NCBI GenBank assembly: GCA_028532985.1
Contig: JANCIK010000004.1
Span: 1,736,001 to 1,800,000, forward strand
DNA: 64,000 nucleotides
Direction of reading: 5' to 3'
Origin: Stropharia rugosoannulata
Lineage: Eukaryota; Basidiomycota; Agaricomycetes; Agaricales; Strophariaceae
Shown: positions 33,647 through 45,256 of the stretch, one piece after another
How the letters are laid out: every line of letters begins with the position of its first letter
Position numbering within the stretch: the stretch's first letter is position 1
Translations under genes and position numbers: made by a program
The notes under the pieces: model-generated
Databases searched by the model: none
What the model was told of the DNA's origin: nothing
The model's input: the letters and a program-made list of their open reading frames with translations, nothing else

Positions 33647-35622
33647 ATGGCGATGGCACCATACGCGAATATGTGAGTGCAGCATCCAGTCCAATCATAT
33701 CCTTTGTCCCTTAGTGGGCTCATACTACTCTTTCAGTGCTCTTCCTCCAACTCTCTCGAGACCCTCGACAGTCGTCGAGCCTCCTGGCGAGAAAATTCCA
33801 TCTTTTCTTATGGGCCCCCAGCATAAGTCTTACAAGCACCAGTACTCAAATATATACTTCGCAAGACTGCTCAAACTTCGCTCATTTGTAGAGAGCAATG
33901 CTAAGCGTCGCTGGAACCACTTGCCAGGTATTGATGTTCTACTTATTCAAAACTTAGTGCTAGAACTCGCTCTCTCCCAGAAAGACCTGTCTATGTCCCC
34001 CGTGCACTTGAAGTAGAAAAGGGAAGGCTCTGTTATATCATAGGCACCGTTTATATGGACATGCCGCTGAAGCCAAATGTTATGGAGGACATTGCGCGTG
34101 ATGTGAGCACATTTGCTACCTATTCTCACTTAAGGATGCATTTCTGACTCGTCTACTGTCAGCAATCCATACTTTCTCCTGCTCCTCCCATCAAAATCTT
34201 TTCGCCAGATGATCACATCATGCTCGAGGACGAGTCTGGTCGAATAGGACTTGTTGGAGATCGTATAAAGGGCGCAAAACTGGTCACCGGTGTCATTGTC
34301 GGCGCTCTTGGAATGGAGACACCAGGAGGGGACTTTGAGGTCATAGACTTGTGCTACCCAGAAATGGCACCCCAGCCAACTACCGTTGTTGATATCTCCA
34401 AGGACGACGAGATGGACGTTGACGGTGAGAACTATGTCCCATTGGTCCCAGAGACATTTATAAAGCTTTTAACACAGAGTCACCCAACGCCGACGCGCTT
34501 GATGAATGGATAGCGGCTGTCTCGGGCCTGGACATCGGAGCGCCGTCGTCTTCCGATGCACAGATACAAATGTTGACAGAGTACCTGATTGGGGAGGGTG
34601 GAAATGTTGACGACCAAATCAATTCTGCAAACATCTCACGGCTGATAATTGCTGGAAACTCTCTAGCTGCGGTGATCCCGATTGCAACTGAAGTCGTATC
34701 CACTTTAGACGATAAGAAAGCAGTGCGTATAAACTCACTTCTTATCTCCACTTGGTCTAAATAAAGCTTATTCTTGTTGTAATAGCTGCGGTATGGATAT
34801 GACACGACAAGTTTCTCCAATCATCCAGTGCTGAGCCTCTCGTCTACTCTGGCTGATATTGCAAGTGCTCTGCCAATACACATTCTCCCTGGAGAAACAG
34901 ACCCTGCAGGCGTCATCATGCCCCAACAGCCATTCCCCAGGGCAATGTTTGGGGATGCAGCGCTTTACCAAACCTTCTCCTGCGAAACGAATCCAACATA
35001 TTTGACTATTGCATCGGATAGTGAATCGGATTCCTCCCCAAAGCCTAAACGAGCTCCAATTAAAAGGAATGTCCTCGTGAACTCTGGCCAGCCTCTTAAT
35101 GATATGTTCAAGTATTTGCCATCTCCGCCTAATACGCGCCTGTCGTTGTTAGAGTCCACGCTAAAGTGGAGACACATGGCGCCTACAGCACCTGACACTC
35201 TATGGTGCCATCCTTATTTTGGAGAAGACCCCTTCCTGATACCAGAAACGCCAGATATATATATCGTGGGTGGACAGAATCGTTTCTCTACGAAGCTAGT
35301 GGAAGAACACCGTCAAAATTCAAAAACGTCAGCCAAAGAGACAATTAGATGTCGCATTGTTATGGTTCCAAGTTTTGCAGAAACAGGCATCCTGGTACTT
35401 GTCAATCTTCGAACGTTAGCGGTAAAGCGCGTCAATTTCTCAGCGTACGGTATGGCCGCCGGAGGGGAAGCAGAAGGCAAAGGTGAGTTTGTTCTATTTA
35501 TGATAGAGTGCGCTTTTTTAAGCTGAATTGCAGAAGAAACTTCTCCTCGTGCTCCCAGCCCTATTCTAAACGAACCCATGCAATCTGCACCGAAGTCTTC
35601 GTTAGAATATAATCTTATCTAG
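33647..35622 (+). CDS. POL31: DNA polymerase delta small (B) subunit
   Basis: The OB-fold/phosphoesterase-like regulatory subunit of replicative DNA polymerase delta (Cdc1 in fission yeast, POLD2 in animals); inactive as a nuclease. Exons give HKSYKHQYSNIYFARLLKLR, RALEVEKGRLCYIIGTVYMD, IKIFSPDDHIMLEDESGRI, VTGVIVGALGMETPGGDFEV, the metallophosphatase-like core with VSGLDIGAPSSSDAQIQML and ISRLIIAGNSL, HILPGETDPAG, LPQQPFPRAMF-like text, and TLKWRHMAPTAPDTLWCHPY near the C-terminus. An extra Ser/Asp/Lys-rich insert (SDSESDSSPKPKRAPIK, about 35015-35060) splits the core and looks phosphorylatable. Stop TAG 35620-35622. The next gene converges on it. Confidence 0.94.
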
Positions 35623-35772
35623 CTCTATAAATTGTACATTGCATTTCGCCTGTATGATATTGTACGTGTATGATATAATGCTCGTGGGTTAAGTTGCTGA
35701 ACATATGCATGTAATTAGTGTAATTCTAGTAGTTGAATAAGGAGGGTGATTATAATTGTGGATTGCTGAGCA

Positions 35773-36519
35773 TCAAGTATCCCATTGCATAGCAGAGAAT
35801 ACCCAGTACGACCGCCCAGATAATTGATCTTGGCTGTCCAACCAGCATAAGCCATCTCTAAGCAACATGTTTTCAAGTGCTGCGCGAGTGCGATCTCGCG
35901 TCCAGCCCTTGCGTTGCATGAGCTGATCCTCAACTACACGGCCTCCGCTTTCTTGCGCGACGACCAAAATAACAGTTTGGTCTTCATCGAGGGACTTGAG
36001 GATGCTCCGGACCATCTTTCTGCCATCGATCTCGACGACCTGATATCCTGCGCCCAACGGCTGGAGAGTTTTGATACTTCGTATCACATCTTCTTCCGTT
36101 AGATCTCCCCCGCTCACACCGCGCAGCTTTTGAACTAGCCGCAACAGCTCGGAAAGCGCTATCAGGCCCCCGTTCTGCTCTCGTGTGCTAACACAGACAT
36201 CCACGATCTGCACGCCGAGCTCGTACTGCCAGTCGCCGAGCCCCAGGAGCTCGGCCCACCACCCGCCTTTCCGCGGGCCAGCGAGCGGGTCGACGCCAAT
36301 GGAGGCACACATCTGCTGGAACGCATGCCGGAAGGTCGGGTCGTTCTTGATGGATTCGCGGTGGGTGGATGCAAAGTGTCCCAGGGCGGTGCGGAACTGG
36401 TCGAGCTGTGCGTGCAGATCCTGTATCTGAGTCCGCGAGAGCTCAGAGGAAAGCACAGCAAACGAGCGCTTGGACTGCTCCTGGCGATCAAAGGCTGCAA
36501 GCCCTACGCCTCTTCTCAT
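35773..36519 (-). CDS. SNF8: ESCRT-II subunit SNF8/VPS22 (EAP30)
   Basis: Part of the endosomal ESCRT-II complex that sorts ubiquitinated membrane proteins. A single uninterrupted 248-codon frame, unusual here where most genes have introns. It begins MRRGVGLAAFDRQEQSKRSF (EAP30 N-terminal helices), then FASTHRESIKNDPTFRHAFQ, MCASIGVDPLAGPRKGGWWA and YELGVQIVDVCVSTREQNGG, followed by two winged-helix domains (DLTEEDVIRSIKTLQPLGAG; RTRAALENMLLRDGLCWLD). Length and motif order match the family throughout. Confidence 0.96.
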   Translation of the reverse strand: MRRGVGLAAFDRQEQSKRSFAVLSSELSRTQIQDLHAQLDQFRTALGHFASTHRESIKNDPTFRHAFQQMCASIGVDPLAGPRKGGWWAELLGLGDWQYELGVQIVDVCVSTREQNGGLIALSELLRLVQKLRGVSGGDLTEEDVIRSIKTLQPLGAGYQVVEIDGRKMVRSILKSLDEDQTVILVVAQESGGRVVEDQLMQRKGWTRDRTRAALENMLLRDGLCWLDSQDQLSGRSYWVFSAMQWDT

Positions 36520-38111
36520 TTCGGGATACGAGGCCCGAGAATTCTGACGGCGGTACTAGTAAGTAGATGTAGGTGGTTGAACCGTGAATGGCCACATCAT
36601 TCACTAACTGCCGGCCCGGACCTGATCCGTGCATAGGTAGATCGGCATGCTCGGCAGGTATCTATTTATAGGTGATAGGCGATGGTCAACTGTCAACATT
36701 TCGAGGCCGAGGAAATTAAGATGGAGAAGGATCAACGCAGTGCCTGGCTTTCTCGACCCCTGGATGCTCGAGGCGGGCATGCAGCACTAACTGCGGCGGC
36801 TTGTGCTGGGCTGGCTTCCATGGCCATCATTGAAACGCAGACGCGGTTCAAGGGTCAACGCATCGACGCTGATGCAACATTGTTCAAGACGTGTATGCCT
36901 AACCATCATGCCATGGGAGCGGAATAGAGGGTGTCCTCAATAGCCTATTTATGGACCGGTTGACCGGTGCATGGTTGTCGGTCGGGGAAAACACAGATAA
37001 TGCGGCAATGCAAGGCATCTCCCCGCTCAGCGTGGGGCATTACGCTTCCAGCGGCATGCTGTTCGGATACCCCTTCAAATCTTTTCAAAGGGCTCAGCGC
37101 TGGATATCAGACAGTCGGCACTCTGAAAGAATAGATTCTCATCCGCAGCTGTCCAAATATACACGATAATACATTGGGGCGTGGCGGCGCCATCTCGCCA
37201 CCTTCCTGCCTTGCACGAGACCGCACTACTACTACTGGAGCACCTGTGGGAAGTCATCACAGCAGCGCTATGGGCGGAGTTTTCAATTGACCCATTGGCA
37301 TTGGTGTGTGTACCACATACTTTTGATCATGAGAATGGTGAGCCGTGGAATGGATTCAAATTGCGAGCTGTCGAACGATAACGTGCCGTTTTAAATGTGG
37401 GAGATTCGAAGCGAGAGATATCTGCGACGAGTGTATGCACTGTTCTGAGCTGCAACGACGATAAGTGGCCGTGTTCACAACAAGCGCGCTCCCAGTGGGA
37501 AAATAACGCACCCAGCTGATTCATCGTCGGCTGTATTTTGCCTTCGCAATGCATTGATTTGGCGTGCATTTCATAAGGCGATCGAGACAAATGGGACAAC
37601 AGCAGTGAGCCCATTTGGAGATGCCTTTCGGATTGGCCAATCCCAAGGGACCTCTTTATCATTCGAGTTGAAGAGTGCAGCAGTTCCCATCGGCGTCGGC
37701 GCGTCTAGCAATTGTTCTGCGGCAGATACTTGTGACAAACAGGGACAAGAAAGGTTACATAGTACAAGGATCAAGTTTGTTGCCTTTCATTTTTCATGTT
37801 CTCCAGTCAACATCCAGTGTGCAATGCAGACAAAAAAGATGGAAAGACATTTATAGACGAGGCCGATTGATCTTGCTTGCATCATTTCTATACGCGCGAT
37901 CAGGGACAGTTGCGACTGCCGTACACACAGTGAGAATGAATGTCCCAGTCGAGAGATACGTCGAAAATACGACTGCTTCAGGTTACATACATAGCCTAGC
38001 GTGTGGCATTCCGCAGCACCCTGTATGAAAGGATATTTAGACGAACCAGGTGCAGTGGGAGGGAGGCCGTAACTTGACCAGGTTCCCATATTCCTTCCAC
38101 GACCCTCTAAA
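36520..38111. other. Gene-free stretch of about 1.6 kb
   Basis: Between SNF8 and the cupredoxin gene. Short frames on both strands (for example 36682-36927 plus, 37327-37662 minus, 37787-38122 minus) have no domains, signal peptides or supported splicing. No terminal repeats were found either. It may hold promoters and a non-coding transcript. Confidence 0.4.
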
Positions 38112-39046
38112 ATGTTTGCCAAGGCCGCAGTTGCTCTTCTTCTCCCGACACTGGCTGCCGCCCAGGGAATCTATGGTCCCCCACCCGGCCCCAGCACACC
38201 TAGTTCTTCTTCAGCTGCCGCGCCCCCTCCCATTCCCAGTGCCCCAGCTAACAGTGCGGGACAAATCAACGTCAGTGCTACACCAAGTGATAAGTCGACC
38301 ATTTAATTGACCCTTGGCCATTTTCAACAGGTCAACGTCGGTGTGACCACGGACGATGTCAGCTTCTTCTACAGTCCCAACAACTTCACGGCCAATGTCG
38401 GCGACCTTGTTACTTTCTACTTCCCAGGGTTAGTCAAGTCACCTCCACGATACTCCTTGAACTGTCTAATTCATAATACAGGAGCATTGCGCATTCCGTA
38501 ACTCAGTCAACGTTTGCCAACCCATGCACATACTTGGCTGGTAACGCCAGCAACTCGAGCACAGTCGGCTTTGACTCTGGTCTCGTAACTGCATCGACAT
38601 TCACCATCAATGTCACCAGCACAGATCGTATGTACCAATGAACTTACCTTGAACAATTCACTAATACTATTCTCAGCCATCTGGTTCCACTGCAGACAAT
38701 TGACGCACTGCGGATCTGGTATGGTCGGCGCAATCAACCCTCCAACTACCGGCAACCAGACCTTCTCCAACTTCCTGGCCGCTGCGAAGGCTCTCGGAAG
38801 CAACGCACCTGTTGTACGTATAGTCATCCACGATATTCGGTCGTAATGTGCCTTAACATTGAGATTTAGGAAACTGGCACAACCACTGCCCAGACTGGAG
38901 GTGTCGGTGCCATTGCCACTGCTCCTCCTGCCTCTGACACTACTACCGCGGCGAGTGGCAGCGGCAACACATCAGGGGCCTCCCAGATGGTCGCAAGCGC
39001 CGGTGTTGTTGCTCTATCGGCAGTCATGGCTGCTCTACTTGCCTAG
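38112..39046 (+). CDS. Secreted, probably GPI-anchored cupredoxin-like protein
   Basis: Fungal extracellular serine-rich blue-copper-type protein. Signal peptide MFAKAAVALLLPTLAAAQG; a Pro/Ser/Ala-rich linker; then the cupredoxin domain INVNVGVTTDDVSFFYSPNN, FTANVGDLVTFYFPG|SIAHS, TFANPCTYLA and DPIWFHCRQLTHCGSGMVGA. Candidate copper ligands are His of IAHSV, Cys of FHC, His of THC and Met of SGM. A Ser/Thr-rich tail ends in a hydrophobic stretch (VVALSAVMAALLA), as for GPI attachment. Four introns; the first is at about 38270 (CAAATCAAC|gtcagt). Stop TAG 39044-39046. Function in the wall is unknown. Confidence 0.88.
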
Positions 39047-39694
39047 GTGGCTGCTATGTATTACGCTTGAGGATGTGACGAGGACAATCATGACCAGAGA
39101 GTTAGGACGTCGTACATAGATGTAGTTTATTCTTCATTACGGATTGCACAACTTCGCAGTATATAGTGTGTGGTTCTGCTGAGGTTGCTAATCACGATTC
39201 ACGATTTGATGATTCTATAACTTTTCCGGGAAGTCTACGCATGGGTCGAGTCCAAGGTCTAGTCAAGCGAACTCTCTGTATGATGCTGGGATTGGTGGAA
39301 CTTGTAAGCTTGCTCGTTTATCCACCAAGTCTTCGTGGGAAAATTGATTTCTCACGCCGTTTACCTTGCTGATTTAAGCACTGGAATGTTCATATTTCTC
39401 ATCAGTGTTGAAGCTTATTGATGTTTCGTGTTCAAGTTTGATATCGCTTTCTATGCAAAACCATTTTCAGCTTCAATAATCCAAGCTCATTTGAATTCCT
39501 TTCGTGCGCCCACGCACCGGGTGCGTCGGCAAACCTCTCCGGCCGCTTGTCTTCCATCCATGCGTATTCTCCGATAACCAAAGTACGGTTTCCCAGGCGT
39601 TCAAGAAAGACGGTCGTATGCGACCCGCCGTTTCTCATACCTTGTCCGTCATATCCATCTTCCTTGACCGCCGGGAACTTGTTCTCCAATACAG
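39047..39694. other. Intergenic, about 650 bp
   Basis: 3' region of the cupredoxin gene and promoter of the HTD2-like gene. Nothing else recognised. Confidence 0.4.
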
Positions 39695-40816
39695 ATGCCC
39701 GCAAACCTAATCAACATGCGCCACGGCCTATTGGCAGGCCGGTCCTGCTACCGTTTACAACGTGGACAGCTCGGAGCACTACAGCGCCTGTTCTCGACAC
39801 CCACTGGCACAAGCGACAAAGACACCGACGCGCTGGGGGAATGGATAGCTTCGCCCCCGAGACATACAACAGTTGATTCCCTGAGTACTGAGCATCTCCT
39901 AGATATGTTCATTACGCTCCCGACGCGTGATGGCACTATGAGACCATACGTTGCGCCTGAAGTTGGAGATATCTTACCGTACGGGCACCATCTGGGCTTC
40001 TTCCACGCCCGTAGGCCTGAGGCACTTCTCCGGGCGGACGGCACGGACGAGGACATCTCGCCCCCCTCACCGTTCACTAAAAGAATGTGGGCCAGCGGTA
40101 ACATCACTTGGAACAACAGCAGTCCATTATTAGTAGGGAAGACTACGTATGGCGCATCGTCTGTCGCCAAGTCTGAAAAGAAAGGGTTTGATAAAGGAAA
40201 GCCCATGCTTTTCATTACGCAGCAAATTGAGTTCTCGCAGGAAGGAAACTCAATGCCTTCAGTTGTCGAGGAAAGAAGCCATGTATACTTCCACGCGGAG
40301 ATATTTGCCAAACGTGCTAAGGTCTTTGACAGGGAAGGTACAGTATACAAGCCCCGAATACTGGCAGAACACTAACATCCAACAACTATTGCAGTGAAAG
40401 ATATCCCCGCGAGCGCAAATTTCTCACTTAAATACACGCCATCCCCAGTCACCTTGTTCCGGTACTCTTCGTTGATGTTTAATGCCCATCATATACACCT
40501 TGACAAGGAATATTGTCAAAAAGAGGAAGGATATCCAGGTATGTACACCGCATGAAATTACGGGGAATGCGCTGAACATGGACTTCTAGAACGTGTAGTT
40601 CATGGCCCATTAACAGCGCAGATGCTTCTAGAGACTGTGAATTTCCACCATCCCGATGCCAAATTCCGCAGGTTCGAATATAGAGCAACAAATCCCCTGT
40701 TCGTCAACAGAGAATTGTCTATCAGTGGAAAGTGGCTGGATAGCACTACCATCCAGTTATGGTGCAGTGACGGAGGGATTGTGGGCATGACAGGGAAAGT
40801 CGAAGTGGAGAAATGA
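39695..40816 (+). CDS. HTD2: Mitochondrial HTD2-like 3-hydroxyacyl-thioester dehydratase
   Basis: Probable dehydratase of mitochondrial type II fatty acid synthesis, which feeds lipoic acid formation. The N-terminus (MRHGLLAGRSCYRLQRGQLG, then LQRLFSTP) is an Arg-rich mitochondrial presequence. The middle has LPYGHHLGFFHARRPEALLR and FTKRMWASGNITWNNSSPLL. The late signature is TLFRYSSLMFNAHHIHLDKE and GYPERVVHGPLTAQMLLET, with the hot-dog-fold HxxxxD/H pattern, as in fungal Htd2 and mesaconyl-CoA hydratase-like proteins. Three exons; the introns follow FDRE (gtacag...) and YPE. Start at 39695, or Met 8. Assignment within the MaoC-like group is by overall pattern. Confidence 0.87.
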
Positions 40817-40865
40817 TAGCAGAGGCAAGAGATAATATTTCCAACAAGGTTTGCACTCTAGCAAT

Positions 40866-42205
40866 TCAAAACCCTGTAAACCCATTAGCATAGGACAACA
40901 GAACGACTTGTATATAACACCAACCATATTTGTTGCCCGCTTCTTTACGGTTACGCTTGCCTTGTGCGATCCTTTCTTCTAGTGCTTCCCGATTTTCGTA
41001 TGCCTCTTTAAGCAACGTGGACAACTGATGGCGTGAGCGAGCAATGCCACTTAGTTTGCTTGCCTATAGAGAAGCTCAGTATTTCGAAGGCATGGATAGT
41101 ATAAAACCATACATTTATGTTCATCTTGGGTGCCACAGGCGCACCACCCGCACCCTGAGTGATCGCCTTCTTCTCTTCCCTTTCTTGGATCTCTTTCTTT
41201 GCCTTTTCCATTTCCTTTAGCGCATCAATCTCTTCAACATCTGCATTCTGCAGGCCTTCGAAGCCCTTGATAGTGCCCTTCTCCAGCGCGCGGACATGAG
41301 CATTGTACTCATTCTGCCATTTCTTCATGAATTTAGCGTAGTATTCTGTATCGTACGCCGCCCATGTTCCTGATGGTAATTGGTAGTAGCCTGGGTATGG
41401 GTCTGTTGGTGTTGGCTCAGGAGGTTCATATGTAGGCAACTCCGGTGCAGCAGACAAAGTCTTGAAGAGCGACGGCGCTTGTTCACTACTTGTGGTAGGA
41501 GGCACAGTGGATGAATCGGGTTTAGAAGAACCTGAAAGAGATATTAGTGAATATTCAGATATTCGTTGTTTTCAATCTCGCCTCACTTATAGAAGAAAAT
41601 GAGAAGAAATCTTGAGCAGGCCGAGACGAAGCGGGCGGTTGGAAAGTAGGAGTTCTAGAGATAGGATTATTTATGTTTGATTCCTCAATAGAGATGTTCC
41701 GTTTCCCTTTCGCCAACGAAGTTGGCCGAAACAGAGTAGGTGGTGCTGCAGGTGCGTCGTCTTTACCAGTTGGTTGATCTTCGGAAGCCACATTTTCTGC
41801 ATCGGAAGGCGGTTGAGTGCTAAATGAATCGGAGTATGACGACTGCGTCTTGAAATCCAACCCGCGGCCTGAGCCTCCCCCAAGCGCCCGCGGCGCCGGA
41901 AGTGTAGGGTTGACCTCTTTCGGCGCAGGCAACATAGACAACAGTGACGAGACACCTGCACCTGTCTTCCGTTTCTTGTTTGGTCTTTCGCTGTCAATTT
42001 CTGTATCTGACCCATCTTTTACAGGAGCTAAGCTCGGCAGTGAGATAGTGATCTTTTTCGCAGGTCGTTGCGCTTTGGGAGCTGGCGCAGCAGACTTTGG
42101 TGCTGCAGGTTTTGTAGATAGAATGACAGGCTTTTCTGAGGGAGGCGGTTGAGAGGCACTTCTATCCAAGTCATCATCACTACCATATCCATCTAAGCCT
42201 AACAT
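40866..42205 (-). CDS. PRCC-domain protein (MAD2B-interacting / splicing-linked)
   Basis: Nuclear protein of the PRCC family; animal PRCC binds MAD2B and co-purifies with splicing factors. The start MLGLDGYGSDDDLDRS is typical. A Pro/Ala/Ser-rich linker carries a basic PNKKRKTG nuclear-localisation-like run. The conserved C-terminal half runs from LPTYEPPEPTPTDPYPGYYQ through TWAAYDTEYYAKFMKKWQNE and KGFEGLQNADVEEIDALKEM to SRHQLSTLLKEAYENREALE. A last intron (40874-40924) leaves an 8-nt terminal exon that restores the family's NKYGF ending; without it the frame reads 16 odd residues. Four exons in all. Confidence 0.88.
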
Positions 42206-43546
42206 TTTCAACGAGTAATCAGAAAGAAGATATAAAGGAAGAGACTGCAATATATGAATCATCCAGCACGTTCAATCCCCAGTGATGCAATTGCTTATGT
42301 CATCATTTAGCGCCAAGTAATAGTGCAAACAATACGTAACGGTAACACAAGTTGGCCTCTTTCTGCTGTACCGAACGGTATCCCCAAAAATAAGAGATTA
42401 TATACATATTCTGCAGTGCATACATCTAATGAGTTGTCACCCATATCTGCGTGAATAGTGGCAACAATTGAGTAAGGTCGCTTTTGTCACGTTCATGTTT
42501 ATTTTATTTTTTCCAAAATTGAAGAACTCGGGTTGTTGAAAGACCAATGAAAGACAGAAACAACAGTTACATGTCCAATTTATAGATACCAACGATCCAC
42601 AGGATATAAACCTCACATTTTTACGGCTTCCTCAGCCCATGGTTACACTTGGGTTACACTATCTTGGAGTACTTCTAAAGTTTCGAACTCTTGGATCTCA
42701 AGATCTCAAGAGTTATCGAATGCGAGTCCAAAAAAAGAGAAAATTGATCCGCAATGCACATGGCGCCCTCTTTTTTTCCGCTATGGAAGTCTGATAGCAA
42801 TAGGTTCAGCAGGGTTCAGCTTGGAAAAACACTATGGAACCCTTTTTCTCTCTCTTAATCTCTTTGCACTGGTTACCCCAAGCCACTCCTCGATATTGGT
42901 GTTCTTCTACTACTCTGAAAGAAATAGATAATAATCCAGCGCTATTCAATTCCCTACGCAACGACCTACATACTCTTGCTCTGAGCATGGACTTTCATGG
43001 TTTCCACTTGGAATGCTTGTCTATTATGATGTATTGCCACGCTTTACATATGCGCCACGTTATTTCACGTTATGCAGTCGCTTATTTTGTGGGGTACGCA
43101 AGGCTACGTACGCACACTAGGCAATATGATGAAATTGACAGTCGCAACCACTGAGAAACTGGAGCTCACGTTTTTTAGGTTTTGAATACAAGAACGAGTA
43201 GGTGGACTCAGGCAGGCTCGACCGGCCCTCAGGCCCTGGATGCGGATACAAGAAGGTACCCGTACAAGTCTGCCTAGAACAGCGGGAGCTGGCGGAAAAA
43301 CAACCTTTTAAAGGCGACTCAGGGATCTCAGGGATGGCTTATTTATTTAGGAGAATTGCAATAGATTGCAATATAGGGGATCCGTGCTTGGCGACGTTGC
43401 CCCAAGAGGTTAATTTGGCCAAAATGGGACATCTTGCACCGCCACCTGGGCATAGTCAAAAATTATCTCCTTCGCCTTGCGACGCGATCTCATTTAAAGA
43501 GACTTCCCTTGTCTTCCTCCACACCAGAATATACAGGTAAATAGTC
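42206..43546. other. Gene-free stretch of about 1.3 kb
   Basis: Between divergent PRCC and DUF6534-type genes. It holds a near-palindrome at 42686-42714 (arms AACTCTTG/CAAGAGTT). No coding frame was supported. Confidence 0.4.
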
Positions 43547-44870
43547 ATGGACGTGGACGCCCTTGCCTCAAACCCATACGCAGATCACTCGGGAGCGCTG
43601 GTATGCCTCTTCTTCCAGTTGTATTATACTCATTAGCTTATGTTGAACTTAACGTTAGTTCCTTGGAATCTGCTTTCCATGGGGCTTTTTCGGCGTCCTG
43701 TCTATGCAAGTTTGTGAGTATACTGTATAATATTATTTTCACTCTGAAACGAAAATTTCCAGACATGTATTTCCAGGCGTTCCCTAAAGATACGCGCGTC
43801 ATCAAGGCGCTCGTGTATGGCATCTACATGCTGCAATTCAGCCAAATTATAATGTTCACACATGCATCCTTCAATATCTTCGGTCCTGGATTTGGTGACT
43901 GGCCGGGTATTGATAGAGCGCAGAGCGACTGGTTTTCGGTGTGCATGGTTGACGGCATAGGTGCGTTATTTGTCACAGCCGTGGTATTTTCAGACTAATG
44001 CTTCCTGTAAAGTCTCAATGTTGGTACAGTCGTTCTACGCGTGGAGAATTTACATCATTTCTCGGCAGTACACTCCAACAATCCTCATTATGACAGTAAG
44101 TTGTCCTAAACAGAACGTGGACTCTGACCGACTAATTTTCTAGACATCGATCTTGTCGCTCGCGACGTCAATCACCGTCGGAGTCTACATAAAGCAGGAC
44201 GGGCATCTCAGTAAAATTTTCGAGCCGACTGTACTTATTCTGACCCAAGTAAGTAATTTTTCATGAAACCTAAGCAGTCTTTAATTATGTACCTAGATCT
44301 GGGTATCAAGCGCTGCCGCTTGTGATATCCTCATTGCTGTCTGCATGACGTACTACGTGAGTGACACTGCCCTCCTCACTCGACTTACGAGTACTAACAT
44401 ATACGTAGCTAAAACGTCACTCGCCGAGTGGGCATCAATTCCAGAACACAGCCAACCTGGTCAATCGCATTATCCGGGTTACAATTGAGACCGGCTCCCT
44501 TACAGGTATGCATAATACGAAGCAAGTTGCATGATCTCCACAATTCACCATGAATGTAGCCGGATTCGCTATCGCCACATTGATTGTCATGTGTCTTCCC
44601 AAGCCACCAGCCTACTTTACCACCCTCCTCGCCATTCTGTCTGGTCTGTACTCCACCACACTGATGACAGTGCTTAACAGTCGCATCAAGTACGGATCTG
44701 CTACATCTTTCAAAGATGGTCACAGCGAGGTTGAGATTTCGATGAACATGATGAATGTTAGTGCGTCCCGTGGCGGGCTGACTTCTTCTGGTTCTGATCA
44801 CCCTCGTATATTGGTTTCGGTCAAGAAGGAGGAGCCATCGGTCCATCGTGACCCCAACTATGACTACTAA
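43547..44870 (+). CDS. Seven-helix-like membrane protein, DUF6534 type (Agaricomycete family)
   Basis: Integral membrane protein of unknown role from a family greatly expanded in mushrooms. After a short first exon (MDVDALASNPYADHSGAL|) come helices YGIYMLQFSQIIMFTHASFN, VCMVDGI|VSMLVQSFYAWRI, TSILSLATSITVGVYI, ILTQIWVSSAAACDILIAVC (followed by MTYYLKRHSPSGHQF) and GSLTAGFAIATLIVMC. FQNTANLVNRIIRVTIETGS and LNSRIKYGSATS are the family's most conserved parts (the N-R-I...E-T-G pattern and LN.R). The tail is hydrophilic. About six introns. No ligand or enzymatic motif visible. Confidence 0.85.
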
Positions 44871-45256
44871 TATCCTAAAAGCCTACCGTCTCCTAATATT
44901 TAATAACAGAATGGGTATTTGATTATGCGCTACAGTTATATCTATAGCATTATATAAGACTATTCTATTGTCACCAGATTAATTTAGGCTATACTATATA
45001 GTGTAGAGTACACTAATCTGTGTACCTACAATTTTGAGTTAAGTTATGGCGACTTACTTATCTGCTCTGTATTTCAGTTGTTAGATTCTACAGTTAACAT
45101 ACGTTTCGAGGTTTAAGATTATGATGAACTGAATAAATTGATAGCTGCAGGCATGTAAACTAACCTGCGAAATCATACCGGTTCTGGCAGGATGTCATAT
45201 ATCCGTATCTTTATAACTTGTGCTTTCCAAGAGTACCGGCAGTCCTCTGCAACTAA
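44871..45256. other. Intergenic, AT-rich
   Basis: 3' ends of convergent genes; AT-rich with TATA-like runs near 44940-45000. No gene. Confidence 0.4.
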
